From CBDCRK01 sp965220955 (GTDB lineage Bacteria > Desulfobacterota > Binatia > Bin18 > CBDCRK01), in assembly GCA_965220955.1 (NCBI GenBank), contig CBDCRK010000017.1:1-64000 (forward strand): DNA of 64,000 nucleotides, read 5' to 3'. A program made the position numbers and the translations under genes. The notes beneath the pieces are model-generated. The model made no database searches and had not been told where the DNA came from. It saw nothing but the letters and a program-made list of their open reading frames with translations. Positions 30,874 through 38,393 of this stretch are shown one piece after another. The first letter of the stretch is position 1, and every line of letters starts with the position of its first letter.

Positions 30874-31470
30874 CTAGGGGCTGGCCCGCAGCCCCGCGAT
30901 TAACCTCTCCAGACCGTAGGCCATTTGCTTCTTGGCCACGTCCTCATTGTCTGCGTTGACGATGTAAAAACCCGCTTTGAAGCAAGCCCCCGCAACCAGG
31001 GTTGCCAGCGTTTCAAGCTGATTCTCTTTGATAATGCCTTCAGCTGCCAACTGCTCCAAGAGGCTTTGAATGAAAGTTATTCCCCACCTTTGGTTGTACC
31101 AGATATCCACATTGAGTACTGCTGGGCCGTCAATATACATAATGCGCTGCACGCTCGGGCTAATAGTGTCAATAAAGGCGTAGATGCTCGTATAGACGAG
31201 CCGGTGCCAGGTATCGCCCTCAGCCGTCTCTATGCGCTCACGAATGGCTTTCAACCAATCGTGTCTCACCTCATCATACACGGCCTGGAAAAGGGCGGCT
31301 TTGTCTTCAAATTGATGGTACAGCGCCCCTCTGGTCACCCCGGCGCGTTCGACAATGGCTTCGGTAGACGTGTACTCATACCCCTGCTCGGTAAACAGCT
31401 CCTTGGCTGCCGTGACTAGCGCAGCCCGCGTCTTGGCAGACTGTTCGACTTTTGAAACTTTGGCTTCCAT
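30874..31470 (-). CDS. TetR family regulator, paralogue 2
   Basis: A 198-residue paralogue of the neighbouring TetR genes, starting with ATG at 31470 (GGAGAAGG upstream). The DNA-binding region is nearly the same as in the other two (VTRGALYHQFEDKAALFQAV), so all three should recognise the same operator. The ligand domain has substitutions such as VAGACFKAGF in place of LWGALLEAGF. The start-to-start spacing of the three genes (645 and 649 bp) shows that they arose by tandem duplication of a unit including the spacer. Confidence 0.9.
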   Translation of the reverse strand: MEAKVSKVEQSAKTRAALVTAAKELFTEQGYEYTSTEAIVERAGVTRGALYHQFEDKAALFQAVYDEVRHDWLKAIRERIETAEGDTWHRLVYTSIYAFIDTISPSVQRIMYIDGPAVLNVDIWYNQRWGITFIQSLLEQLAAEGIIKENQLETLATLVAGACFKAGFYIVNADNEDVAKKQMAYGLERLIAGLRASP

Positions 31471-31519
31471 GCTATAGCCTTCTCCTCTGCGGAAATTCTT
31501 TGCCCGCGCGATTTTGGCT

Positions 31520-32119
31520 CTAGGGGCTGGCCCGCAGCCCCGCGATTAACCTCTCCAGACCGTAGGCCATTTGCTTCTTGGCCACGTCCTCATTGTCTGC
31601 GTTGGCGATGTAAAAACCCGCTTCGAATAAGGCTCCCCGAAACAGGAATGCCAGCGCTTCAAGCTGGTCCTCTTCGATAATGCCTTCAGCTGCCAACTGC
31701 TCCAAGAGGCTTTGAATGAGAGCTAGTCCCCGCGTTTGGTTGTACCAGATATCCACATTGAGTACTGCTGGGCCGTCAATATACACAATGCGATGCACGC
31801 TCGGGCTAGTAGTACTATCAATAAAGGCCTGAATGCTCGCACGGACAAGCCGCTGCCAGGTATCGCCCTCAGCCGTCTCTATGCGCTCACGAATGAATTG
31901 TAACTGAGCGTCGTCCACATCCTTATACACGGCCTGGAAAAGGGCGATTTTGTCTCCAAATTGATAGTACAACGCCCCTCTGGTCACCCCGGCGCGTTCG
32001 ACAATGGCTTCGGTAGACGTGTGCACATACCCCTGCTCGGTAAACAGCTCCTTGGCCGCAGTGATCAGCGCAGCCCGCGTCCTGGCAGATTGTTCGGCTT
32101 TTGAAACTTTGGCCTCCAC
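31520..32119 (-). CDS. TetR family regulator, paralogue 3 (promoter-proximal)
   Basis: A 199-residue TetR regulator starting with GTG at 32119 with GGGAGG upstream. The helix-turn-helix (STEAIVERAGVTRGALYYQF) is the same as in paralogue 1. The ligand domain again differs (FGDKIALFQAVYKDVDDAQL). As the first gene of the tandem set it faces the 380-bp divergent region with the cytochrome c peroxidase gene. A TATAAT at 32263-32268 (minus strand) with a 17-bp palindrome overlapping it suggests autorepression. The gene set is probably one transcript. Confidence 0.9.
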   Translation of the reverse strand: MEAKVSKAEQSARTRAALITAAKELFTEQGYVHTSTEAIVERAGVTRGALYYQFGDKIALFQAVYKDVDDAQLQFIRERIETAEGDTWQRLVRASIQAFIDSTTSPSVHRIVYIDGPAVLNVDIWYNQTRGLALIQSLLEQLAAEGIIEEDQLEALAFLFRGALFEAGFYIANADNEDVAKKQMAYGLERLIAGLRASP

Positions 32120-32137
32120 CTACAGCCTCCCCTCATC

Positions 32138-32177
32138 TATAACCCTAACCCTCCCCATATAACCCTAACCCTCCCCA
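32138..32177. repeat. 20-bp direct repeat, two copies
   Basis: TATAACCCTAACCCTCCCCA occurs twice without interruption in the leader of the TetR transcript. It resembles telomere-type AACCCT runs only by chance, as far as can be judged. It may affect transcript folding; no other role is evident. Confidence 0.8.
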
Positions 32178-32247
32178 CATAAGGAGATTGTCTGCGTAAT
32201 AAATTTAGTTAGCCGTCCAACTACATAAGATAACCCCAGTTAAACCC

Positions 32248-32264
32248 ATACAAGGAGCTTGTAT
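32248..32264. promoter_or_regulatory. Palindromic operator 1 (TetR autoregulation)
   Basis: ATACAAG-GAG-CTTGTAT is a perfect 17-bp palindrome with 7-bp arms. It overlaps the end of the TATAAT box (32263-32268, minus strand) of the tetR promoter. Its outer half-sites ATACA and TTGTAT are shared with operator 2, 116 bp away. Size, symmetry and placement are typical of TetR-family operators. Confidence 0.72.
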
Positions 32265-32268
32265 TATA
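32263..32268 (-). promoter_or_regulatory. -10 box of the tetR promoter
   Basis: On the minus strand this reads TATAAT. A weak -35 (TTTTGC) lies 17 bp upstream. The predicted transcription start falls inside operator 1. Confidence 0.5.
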
Positions 32269-32358
32269 AGTCAATACGCTAGATAGCAAAAAAGGTGAGC
32301 ATACTGAGAAATGGTTCTTCCAGCCCCAGGGACCCTCTTGTGGGCATCTCCACCGGGC

Positions 32359-32387
32359 TTGACATACAGGAAGTTTGTATTTATATC
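32359..32387 (+). promoter_or_regulatory. Sigma-70-type promoter of the peroxidase-kinase operon
   Basis: TTGACA at 32359-32364 and TATATC at 32382-32387 are separated by exactly 17 bp. The ATG of the peroxidase gene is about 110 bp downstream. Operator 2 fills the spacer, so bound repressor would block polymerase. Confidence 0.7.
32364..32380. promoter_or_regulatory. Palindromic operator 2, between -35 and -10
   Basis: ATACA-GGAAGTT-TGTAT has the same 17-bp length and the same half-sites as operator 1. It lies between the promoter boxes of the cytochrome c peroxidase gene. Confidence 0.7.
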
Positions 32388-32497
32388 GGCACCCATACAT
32401 GTGTAGTAAATGCTATCTTCCACTTGTTCATGCGGTTCCAACCTCCAAAACCTCCACTCCCTTCCTGAGCGAAGATGCGGACAAACAGGGGGAGACC

Positions 32498-33745
32498 ATG
32501 AATACAAGCCGAAAAGAACCAAGCGGGACAGGCTGGCTGTGCAGGGCGCTAGGCCGCTCGCTGACAGGATTGGGAATTGTCATGGCGCTCTGCTCCGTGT
32601 ACTGGGCAAAAGGATACGCGGCGGAGCCGATCAAGCCGATGATGAAGGTCGAGGTGGACGCGGCGAAAGTGGCGCTGGGAAAGAGGCTGTTCCACGACCC
32701 GATATTATCGAAGGACAACACCATCTCATGCGCCAGTTGCCACAACCTTAGCTCCGGTGGTGACGACGGACAGGTCGTTTCCACTGGGATCGAGGGAAGG
32801 TCCGGCAGAGTGAACGCGCCCACCGTGCTCAACGCCAGTTTCAACTTCAAACAGTTCTGGGACGGGCGTGCGCCCACGCTCAAAGCTCAGATTGATGGAC
32901 CGGTCCAGAATCGTCTCGAGATGGAAAGTATATGGCCGGAGGTGGTGACCAAACTCTTCCAGAACGAAGACTATCCCAGACTTTTCCAGCAGAGTTATTC
33001 CGACAGTATTACCCGCGAGAACATCAAAGACGCCATCGCCGAGTTCATGCGCTCCCTGACCACGCCGAACAGTCGCTTCGACCGTTGGCTACAAGGCGAT
33101 GCCTCGGCTATCAACGGACAGGAGAAACATGGCTATGTCTTGTTCAAACGCTATGGGTGTGTATCATGCCACCAAGGGGCAAGCGTGGGCGGCAATATGT
33201 TCCAGGTGTTCGGCGTGATCAACGATTACTTCAAAAAGCGGGGCAATATCACCGAGGCCGACTTGGGCCGCTTCAATGTCACGGGGAACATTGCCGACCG
33301 CCATGCGTTCAAGGTGCCGAGCCTGCGGATGGCCGCACATACCGCCCCATATCTTCACGACGGAAGCGCAGCAACGTTGCGCGACGCGGTCGATGCAATG
33401 TTCGAGTTTCAGTTGGGACGAGAAGCGCCGGATGAGGACAAGGAGGCAATCGTAGCGTTCATCGAAACCCTGGCGGGGAACCCCATAGACCCTGATTTCC
33501 TACCGGGCGCTGTTGCAGCGGCAGACGGAGTACCCTCGGCTCCGGCCCAAGGCAGCCGTGGCAAAGGAGGCCGGGTTGGCCAGCGCGCTGTTGCAGCGGC
33601 AGAGGAAGTGCTCCCGGCTCCGGCCCAAGGCAGCCGCGGCAAAGGAGGCCGGGTTGGCCAGCGCGCTGTTGCAGCGGCAGAGGAAGTGCTCCCGGCTCCG
33701 GCCCAAGGCAGCCGCGGCAAAGGAGGCCGGGTCGGCCAACGGTAA
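32498..33745 (+). CDS. Dihaem cytochrome c peroxidase (MauG/CCP family) with a repeat tail
   Basis: A 415-residue exported protein. The start at 32498 follows GGGGGAGA and gives a signal peptide ending near GYAA-EPI. Two haem sites, CASCH in the N-terminal half and CVSCH in the C-terminal half, and the FNFKQFWDGRAPTL and PYLHDGSAATLRDAV segments define the family, which reduces H2O2 or oxidises protein residues in the periplasm. After the catalytic core (about residue 335) comes a basic tail of three 26-residue repeats (APAQGSRGKGGRVGQR core), encoded by 78-bp DNA repeats. The paralogue at 55.8-57.0 kb ends without this tail. The histidine kinase gene follows 24 bp downstream. Confidence 0.9.
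   Translation: MNTSRKEPSGTGWLCRALGRSLTGLGIVMALCSVYWAKGYAAEPIKPMMKVEVDAAKVALGKRLFHDPILSKDNTISCASCHNLSSGGDDGQVVSTGIEGRSGRVNAPTVLNASFNFKQFWDGRAPTLKAQIDGPVQNRLEMESIWPEVVTKLFQNEDYPRLFQQSYSDSITRENIKDAIAEFMRSLTTPNSRFDRWLQGDASAINGQEKHGYVLFKRYGCVSCHQGASVGGNMFQVFGVINDYFKKRGNITEADLGRFNVTGNIADRHAFKVPSLRMAAHTAPYLHDGSAATLRDAVDAMFEFQLGREAPDEDKEAIVAFIETLAGNPIDPDFLPGAVAAADGVPSAPAQGSRGKGGRVGQRAVAAAEEVLPAPAQGSRGKGGRVGQRAVAAAEEVLPAPAQGSRGKGGRVGQR
33508..33741 (+). repeat. 78-bp coding tandem repeat, three copies
   Basis: Copies begin at 33508, 33586 and 33664; copies 2 and 3 are nearly identical and copy 1 differs at several bases. 78 bp is 26 codons, so the repeat is in frame and forms the C-terminus of the peroxidase. 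Confidence 0.93.
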
Positions 33746-33769
33746 CATCGCCGCTCAGGAGTTATCAGC

Positions 33770-35668
33770 ATGAAATCCAAATCGATTACCATTGGCGCCT
33801 TCCTATCAGTGGTCCTGGTAGTGACCGCGGCAGGGCTGTACTGGATGGCCAACAAGAGTACACCAGGCAACCACCAGCTCTCCATTTCCATCCTCCGAAA
33901 TATCCAACAGCTCGAGTCCCAGTGGAGCGTCGAGACGGCACGGGTCCGATCCGATCCGCTGTCTGATTTCGACGCGCTGACCATCTTCATCCCCCAGATG
34001 GAACAACTCAAGGCGGCTCTGTTGGAGGCAATGCGGGGCATCCCCGACCTGCCGGAGAGGCTGCTCAACAACATGAACGCCTACCTAAGCGCCATTGACG
34101 CCAAGGAAGAGCGGATTGAGCGCTTCAAGACGGGGTATGCCATCCTGCGCAATTCCGTCCGCTACCTGCCGCTGGCCGCATCCAGCGTAATGCAACAAGT
34201 GCAGCAGAGAGGAGGTGAGCCAGCGTTCATACGCAACATCTCAAGCGTCACCGACGAGATCAACATGTATCTCTCAACACCAGCTCCGCCAGAAAAGGAA
34301 CGTCTGATGAGAGTGCTGGCAGAGCTGGGGAGCGGCATGGTTGCGCGTTACCCGGTTCTTGCCAACCCAATCGCGAATTTCGTCGCCCACGGACAAGTGC
34401 TGCTCGACAAACAGGCGCCGACGGAGGCGTTCTTCCAAGAGGCCACCTCGAACGCAATCACCGACTTTGGAAAAGACCTGATCACAGGCCTGAAATCCGA
34501 GATAGACAAGAAAGAGACCCTGGTTACCTACTACGAACGCGGAATAATGGCCACGGGCGGAGCCTTGTGGCTGATGTGGTTGGCCATCGCATTACGACTA
34601 CCCAAGAACGCCACCAAAATGGAAGAATCCCCAGCCATCGGCGACGCTGCTGCGTCCACGGGCCTCGCGCTCGTGATGGCGCAACGGGCAAACTCCGAAC
34701 AGGGCGCCACCAAAATGGAAGAACCCGCAGCCCCTAGCGGCCCTGCTGCGCCGATGGACAGCCCACCCCTGCCAGCCCACTCCGAACAGGCCGAGAGCCT
34801 AGAAAAGCTGACTGCTCTCCTCCAAGCCAAGGCGCAACCCCATGGAGGGACGAGCTCGGCAAGAGCCTCCGAGGCTACCTCGCACCGGATAGGGCTTGAG
34901 GTCGTAGCCAAGCAGTTGGCAACGTCCGTGGAGCGAATCAACACTAGCCTGGACATCCTCAACGAAATGCAGGGGAGGCTGCACAGCGCAATAACACACG
35001 ACCAACCCACACCGCCAGAATTAACAGGATTAACAGGATTAACAGGATCAAGCGACGGAAACGAACTAGACAACGAGACGGAGGTCGCGGCAGTCGCCGA
35101 AGAGATAAAAACCGCAGCCGCGGTGATGTCAAGCCTACGCGCTCAGGCGAACGGCATTGTCGAGATAGCACAACGCCTGCCGTCTTTTTCAAAGGAACCA
35201 GACGCTGGCTATGCTCCGATGGATATCAATGACTACATCGACGAGGTCGTGGAAAGCACACAGGCGGAGACAGTGGCGTTAGTCGTCAAAGAGCTGAACC
35301 CGATTCCAGAAGTGTTCGCGTCGGAAGCAGAAATATCCCTGATATTGACCAATGTCATTGAGAATTGCGTGCAAGCGGTGCAGGAGGGGGGACAGAAAAA
35401 AGGTGTTATACGGATTGAGACGAGACAGGAAGACGAAGAGGTTTTGGTCACAATTACTGACAACGGGGTGGGCATCGCGCCTGAGAAACACAAGAAGGTA
35501 TTCAATCCGTTCTATACCTCGAGAGACAACGCAATGGGGATGGGACTCACAGCAACCCAGTATCTCGTACAGAAATACAGGGGCAGCATTGTGCTGAACT
35601 CGTTGCCGGGCCGGGGAACGCTGGTGGGGATCACGCTGCCCAGCGGGGCATCCTCGAAGCCCGATTGA
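33770..35668 (+). CDS. Membrane sensor histidine kinase
   Basis: A 632-residue protein: a transmembrane segment at residues ~6-27, a helical periplasmic sensor of ~220 residues, a second transmembrane segment (GIMATGGALWLMWLAIAL, near 260), a Pro/Ala-rich linker, and a C-terminal HATPase. The ATPase boxes are clear: N-box NVIENCVQAV, G1 DNGVGIAPEKH, F-box FNPFYTS, G2 MGMGLTATQYL. A canonical phosphoacceptor H-box (HE-x-R/N-P) is not visible; His in TSHRIGLEVVAKQL is a weak candidate. The linker contains LTG three times, encoded by a 9-bp repeat (TTAACAGGA). No response regulator is adjacent. It is cotranscribed with the peroxidase. Confidence 0.88.
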   Translation: MKSKSITIGAFLSVVLVVTAAGLYWMANKSTPGNHQLSISILRNIQQLESQWSVETARVRSDPLSDFDALTIFIPQMEQLKAALLEAMRGIPDLPERLLNNMNAYLSAIDAKEERIERFKTGYAILRNSVRYLPLAASSVMQQVQQRGGEPAFIRNISSVTDEINMYLSTPAPPEKERLMRVLAELGSGMVARYPVLANPIANFVAHGQVLLDKQAPTEAFFQEATSNAITDFGKDLITGLKSEIDKKETLVTYYERGIMATGGALWLMWLAIALRLPKNATKMEESPAIGDAAASTGLALVMAQRANSEQGATKMEEPAAPSGPAAPMDSPPLPAHSEQAESLEKLTALLQAKAQPHGGTSSARASEATSHRIGLEVVAKQLATSVERINTSLDILNEMQGRLHSAITHDQPTPPELTGLTGLTGSSDGNELDNETEVAAVAEEIKTAAAVMSSLRAQANGIVEIAQRLPSFSKEPDAGYAPMDINDYIDEVVESTQAETVALVVKELNPIPEVFASEAEISLILTNVIENCVQAVQEGGQKKGVIRIETRQEDEEVLVTITDNGVGIAPEKHKKVFNPFYTSRDNAMGMGLTATQYLVQKYRGSIVLNSLPGRGTLVGITLPSGASSKPD

Positions 35669-35680
35669 TACACTCCCCAC

Positions 35681-35851
35681 TTTGAGAAAGGTTGCGCTTT
35701 CCTATCACAACAATGCGTAGGGGCGAATCTCGTATTCGCCGGTCCGCCCTTCCACAGTGGGCGATCACGTCGGGCAGGATGCCCGCGATCGCCCCTACAA
35801 AACAGGGAGCGGGATCATCAACAGAGGCCTACCCAAATGAAAGATGCTATA
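35681..35851 (+). mobile_element. MITE copy B (left end missing)
   Basis: Matches copy C from TTTGAGAAAGG to the right end GCTATA, including the GTAGGGGCGA/TCGCCCCTAC core. The left terminal repeat (TATAGCGGTTTGC) is absent, the match starting 12 bp after the histidine kinase stop. The element separates the kinase operon from the tad operon. Confidence 0.8.
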
Positions 35852-35880
35852 AGACAGTACCTCTGAATTTAAGGGAGGAT

Positions 35881-35909
35881 TTGACAAACAGGATGACTGT
35901 ATGTTAAGA
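35881..35909 (+). promoter_or_regulatory. Putative tadD promoter with a TetR-operator-like spacer
   Basis: TTGACA at 35881-35886 is followed 17 bp later by a weak -10 (TTAAGA). The spacer AACAGGATGACTGTATG agrees with the spacer of the peroxidase promoter at 12 of 17 positions and contains the palindrome ACAG-GATGA-CTGT. The tadD ATG lies about 60 bp downstream. The poor -10 lowers confidence. Confidence 0.45.
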
Positions 35910-35970
35910 CCATTCATACAAACAGCCGGAATGTCATTTCGGCGCTGCTTTCAAGAGAAAGCGTATAAAA

Positions 35971-36711
35971 ATGCAGAGAGAAATTGACATACAGGCTATC
36001 CGTTCCACGCTCGTTGTGGCGGGACTTGTTCTGTCTCTGGGCGCTTGCAGCCAGTCGCAACGCAGAGGGTCGCTCGGCCCGGCCCAACAGCGCATGTTGG
36101 ACAGCAGCCTGAAGGTGTCGGCGGCAGCGATCGAAACCGGCCAAGCGGTCGCTGCAAGGCGACTGTATGAACAGCTTTCCCAGACCTTCCCGAACGCGCC
36201 AGAGCCAAAGTTAGGGCTAGCCTACATGGCGTTGCATGCTGGCGACTTCACCACCGCGGATGCGCTGTTCACCGAAGCCGGCGACTTGGCGGAGACAACG
36301 GCCATCAAGTCCGAGGCGCTGCTCGGGGTAGGGCGGGCGAGCCTGGGGCGGGAAGACCTCGTTCAGGCCAAGACCCACTTCCTGGCTGCGGCTGCGCTTG
36401 CCGAGGACACGCCGGTGGCGTCCTGGGTGGCCAACGGTCTGGCGGTTGTGGCAAGCCTCGAGGGTGATTACCCGCTGGCCGACAGGCATTACAACAAAGC
36501 CATGAAGCTGTCTTCGGCGCATCCGGTCATCACCGCGAATCTTGTGCGTATGTTAATCGAATCCGGCCGAACGGACGAAGCCCGGCAGCTCCATAGCAGC
36601 AAAAGCGCGTCCTACTGGTTGCCAGGCGATGGGGACAGCCTGGCGCAGTTTATTGAAGACAGCAGCGAGGAGGAGGGGAGTGATGGTGCGGGGAGCGACG
36701 GTGCGCAGTAA
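35971..36711 (+). CDS. tadD: TadD-like TPR lipoprotein of the Tad pilus
   Basis: A 246-residue lipoprotein: signal peptide with lipobox LGAC (Cys26), then TPR-like helical pairs (AARRLYEQLSQTFPNAPEPK, GLAYMALHAGDFTTADALF, AVVASLEGDYPLADRHYNKA). TadD is the pilotin-like outer-membrane component needed for secretin assembly in Tad systems. It opens the tad cluster, and its 3' end overlaps the next gene by 29 bp. The Ser/Glu/Gly-rich C-terminus (SSEEEGSDGAGSDGAQ) is probably disordered. Confidence 0.85.
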   Translation: MQREIDIQAIRSTLVVAGLVLSLGACSQSQRRGSLGPAQQRMLDSSLKVSAAAIETGQAVAARRLYEQLSQTFPNAPEPKLGLAYMALHAGDFTTADALFTEAGDLAETTAIKSEALLGVGRASLGREDLVQAKTHFLAAAALAEDTPVASWVANGLAVVASLEGDYPLADRHYNKAMKLSSAHPVITANLVRMLIESGRTDEARQLHSSKSASYWLPGDGDSLAQFIEDSSEEEGSDGAGSDGAQ

Positions 36712-37285
36712 GCCTCTACACTGGCGGCGATTTCTGTCTTCCCAACGGGCGACCGTGGCGCTTGAAAGCGTCCTCGCCTCCATCCCTCTCCTCTTCGCCC
36801 TGGCCGGTGTGTTCGAGATTGTCCGCCCACTGTTTATCGGAGACTTGCTCAAGCGGGCCGCCTATGCGGTGGCACGCACCAATGCCCTGTACGACACCGC
36901 AGCCAGCAATGCGGCGGATCTGGAGAGCCGTATCAGGCAGGCCATTGACGCCGAGATCGGCGACCTGCTGGACTTCGACCTGACAATGGGCGGAACGTGT
37001 GGGGAACCGGGGGAGGGTGAATCCCCGGCAGACTTCTGCCTGAGCGTCCAGGTCGAGGTCTACGACAATCCCTGCGACATGCGTTGCGCTCTAAAGGGAG
37101 AGGGACCAGGGAAGTCGCAAAAGGACAACGCCGAGCTTGGCGGCGATGCCGGCGACATGGTGGTGGTGCGGCTGCGCTTGCAGCCCCGGTCGGTGCTGAG
37201 CCGGACACAGCAACTGCTGTTTGGCGATGACGGGCTCCGGGCGGCGGCGGTGATGCGAAACGAACGCATACAGGAAACGGGATGA
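36683..37285 (+). CDS. TadE/TadF-like minor pilin (pseudopilin)
   Basis: A 200-residue protein with a single N-terminal membrane helix (VALESVLASIPLLFALAGVF) preceded by basic residues, as in TadE-like pseudopilins, and a Cys-containing extracellular domain. The Glu in VALESV corresponds to the conserved Glu+5 of type IV prepilins. Start at 36683 follows GAGGAGGGG; the longer frame is less likely. The gene overlaps tadD by 29 bp, and its stop overlaps the next ATG (ATGA). It probably caps or initiates the Flp pilus. Confidence 0.8.
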   Translation: MVRGATVRSKPLHWRRFLSSQRATVALESVLASIPLLFALAGVFEIVRPLFIGDLLKRAAYAVARTNALYDTAASNAADLESRIRQAIDAEIGDLLDFDLTMGGTCGEPGEGESPADFCLSVQVEVYDNPCDMRCALKGEGPGKSQKDNAELGGDAGDMVVVRLRLQPRSVLSRTQQLLFGDDGLRAAAVMRNERIQETG

Positions 37286-37860
37286 GTATAAAAAACTGGA
37301 TACGTAATAGCCGGGGCTCGGCCTCCCGGGGCTCGGCCTCCATTGAATGCGCGCTCGGGACGGTGGCCATGCTCACCGCCTCGTTCCTCGCCCTCGACCT
37401 GTACCGGCTGGCCGGCACACAAGCAACTGTGATATACGCGGCCGCCACCCTCGCCGACTATACGAGTCGAGACGAAGAGGTGAACGCGACTTTAATCGAC
37501 AGACTGGCAGACTTCTTGCACACCGAGCAGCTCACCGCGTCGGACGCCGCGTTTGTGGTATCTGCGGTGCATCAGAACGCCGGGACCTCCACTCTGCTGT
37601 GGACAAGGCAAGTTCTGCTCGGCCCGGACGCTGCCACCGAGCTTGCCGATTGCAGCCGGGTCACACAGGGCGGAGCCGTCACGCTGCCAACCGAATTCAC
37701 AATGATGCCCGGCGAAGTTGTCATTGTTGGCGAGGTCTGCGCCGAGTTGACAACGTCGGTCGGCGGGACCGAGGTGCTGTACGCCCATTACATCCTGCCG
37801 TCACGCGCCGACACCACACCGGTCCTGCTTTCCCCCGACCCCGAGCTAGAGCAGCTCTAG
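37282..37860 (+). CDS. TadE/TadF-like minor pilin, second
   Basis: A 192-residue protein beginning with basic residues, a short duplicated RGSAS motif (15-bp DNA repeat) and then SIECALGTVAMLTASFLAL, a pilin-type membrane helix with the conserved Glu. The rest is a Cys-containing globular domain ending in a Pro/Glu tail. Coupled to the preceding minor pilin by ATGA overlap. Two TadE-like genes before tadG are the usual arrangement in tad loci. REP-like sequence begins shortly after the stop. Confidence 0.78.
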   Translation: MSIKNWIRNSRGSASRGSASIECALGTVAMLTASFLALDLYRLAGTQATVIYAAATLADYTSRDEEVNATLIDRLADFLHTEQLTASDAAFVVSAVHQNAGTSTLLWTRQVLLGPDAATELADCSRVTQGGAVTLPTEFTMMPGEVVIVGEVCAELTTSVGGTEVLYAHYILPSRADTTPVLLSPDPELEQL

Positions 37861-37920
37861 CTCTCCCCCGATGAAATGTGATGAGCAAGACAATCTCATG
37901 TCCGCCATGACACAGCAAAG

Positions 37921-38250
37921 CGTTACCACCAGAGCACAACAGACACCCCGCCTCAAGGCTCGACAGTCGCGGGTAAGAGCAGGAAGGGGACTCCGCTTCC
38001 CCTCCTCGGAGGGGTGGCCGAAGGCCGGGGTGGGTTCTCTTCCCTCTCAGGTGGAGCAGTGCAGCGAGACAACGAAACCCAACAGCGTTACCACCAGAGC
38101 ACAACAGACACCCCGCCTCAAGGCTCGACAATCGCAGGTAAGAGCAGGAAGGGAACTCCGCTTCCCCTCCTCGGAGGGGTGGCCGAAGGCCGGGGTGGGT
38201 TCTCTTCCCTCTCAGGTGGAGCAGTGCAGCAAGACAACGAAACCCACCCC
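37921..38250. repeat. 165-bp tandem duplication carrying REP-like hairpins, upstream of tadG
   Basis: The segment from CGTTACCACC is repeated at 38086 with few changes (165 bp, 55 codons). Each copy carries a REP-like unit (CCCCTCC-CGGAGGGG followed by GGCCGAAGGCC and GGGGTGGGT). A further unit in the opposite sense follows at 38243-38282. Open frames through it translate repeat DNA and are not considered genes. The repeat lies where the N-terminus of TadG would be expected. Confidence 0.85.
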
Positions 38251-38393
38251 GCCGCTACGCGGCACCCCTCCCAGGAGGGGAGAAAAGCACAAGACCCCAT
38301 CCCCCGGCCGCTCACCATCTCCACAACGGCCGGGGCTTCAGCCCTCCGCCTTTTTCCACAACCGGCGGGCGGGCGGGAACCACGCTGACCGCG

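Noticed and set aside
32138..32177. AACCCT runs as telomere-like sequence
   Set aside because: Only two copies of a 20-bp unit in a leader region; no reason to think of a linear end.
33409..34074. 221-codon minus-strand frame across the peroxidase repeat tail
   Set aside because: It is a shadow created by the in-frame 78-bp repeats and has no start signal or family motif.
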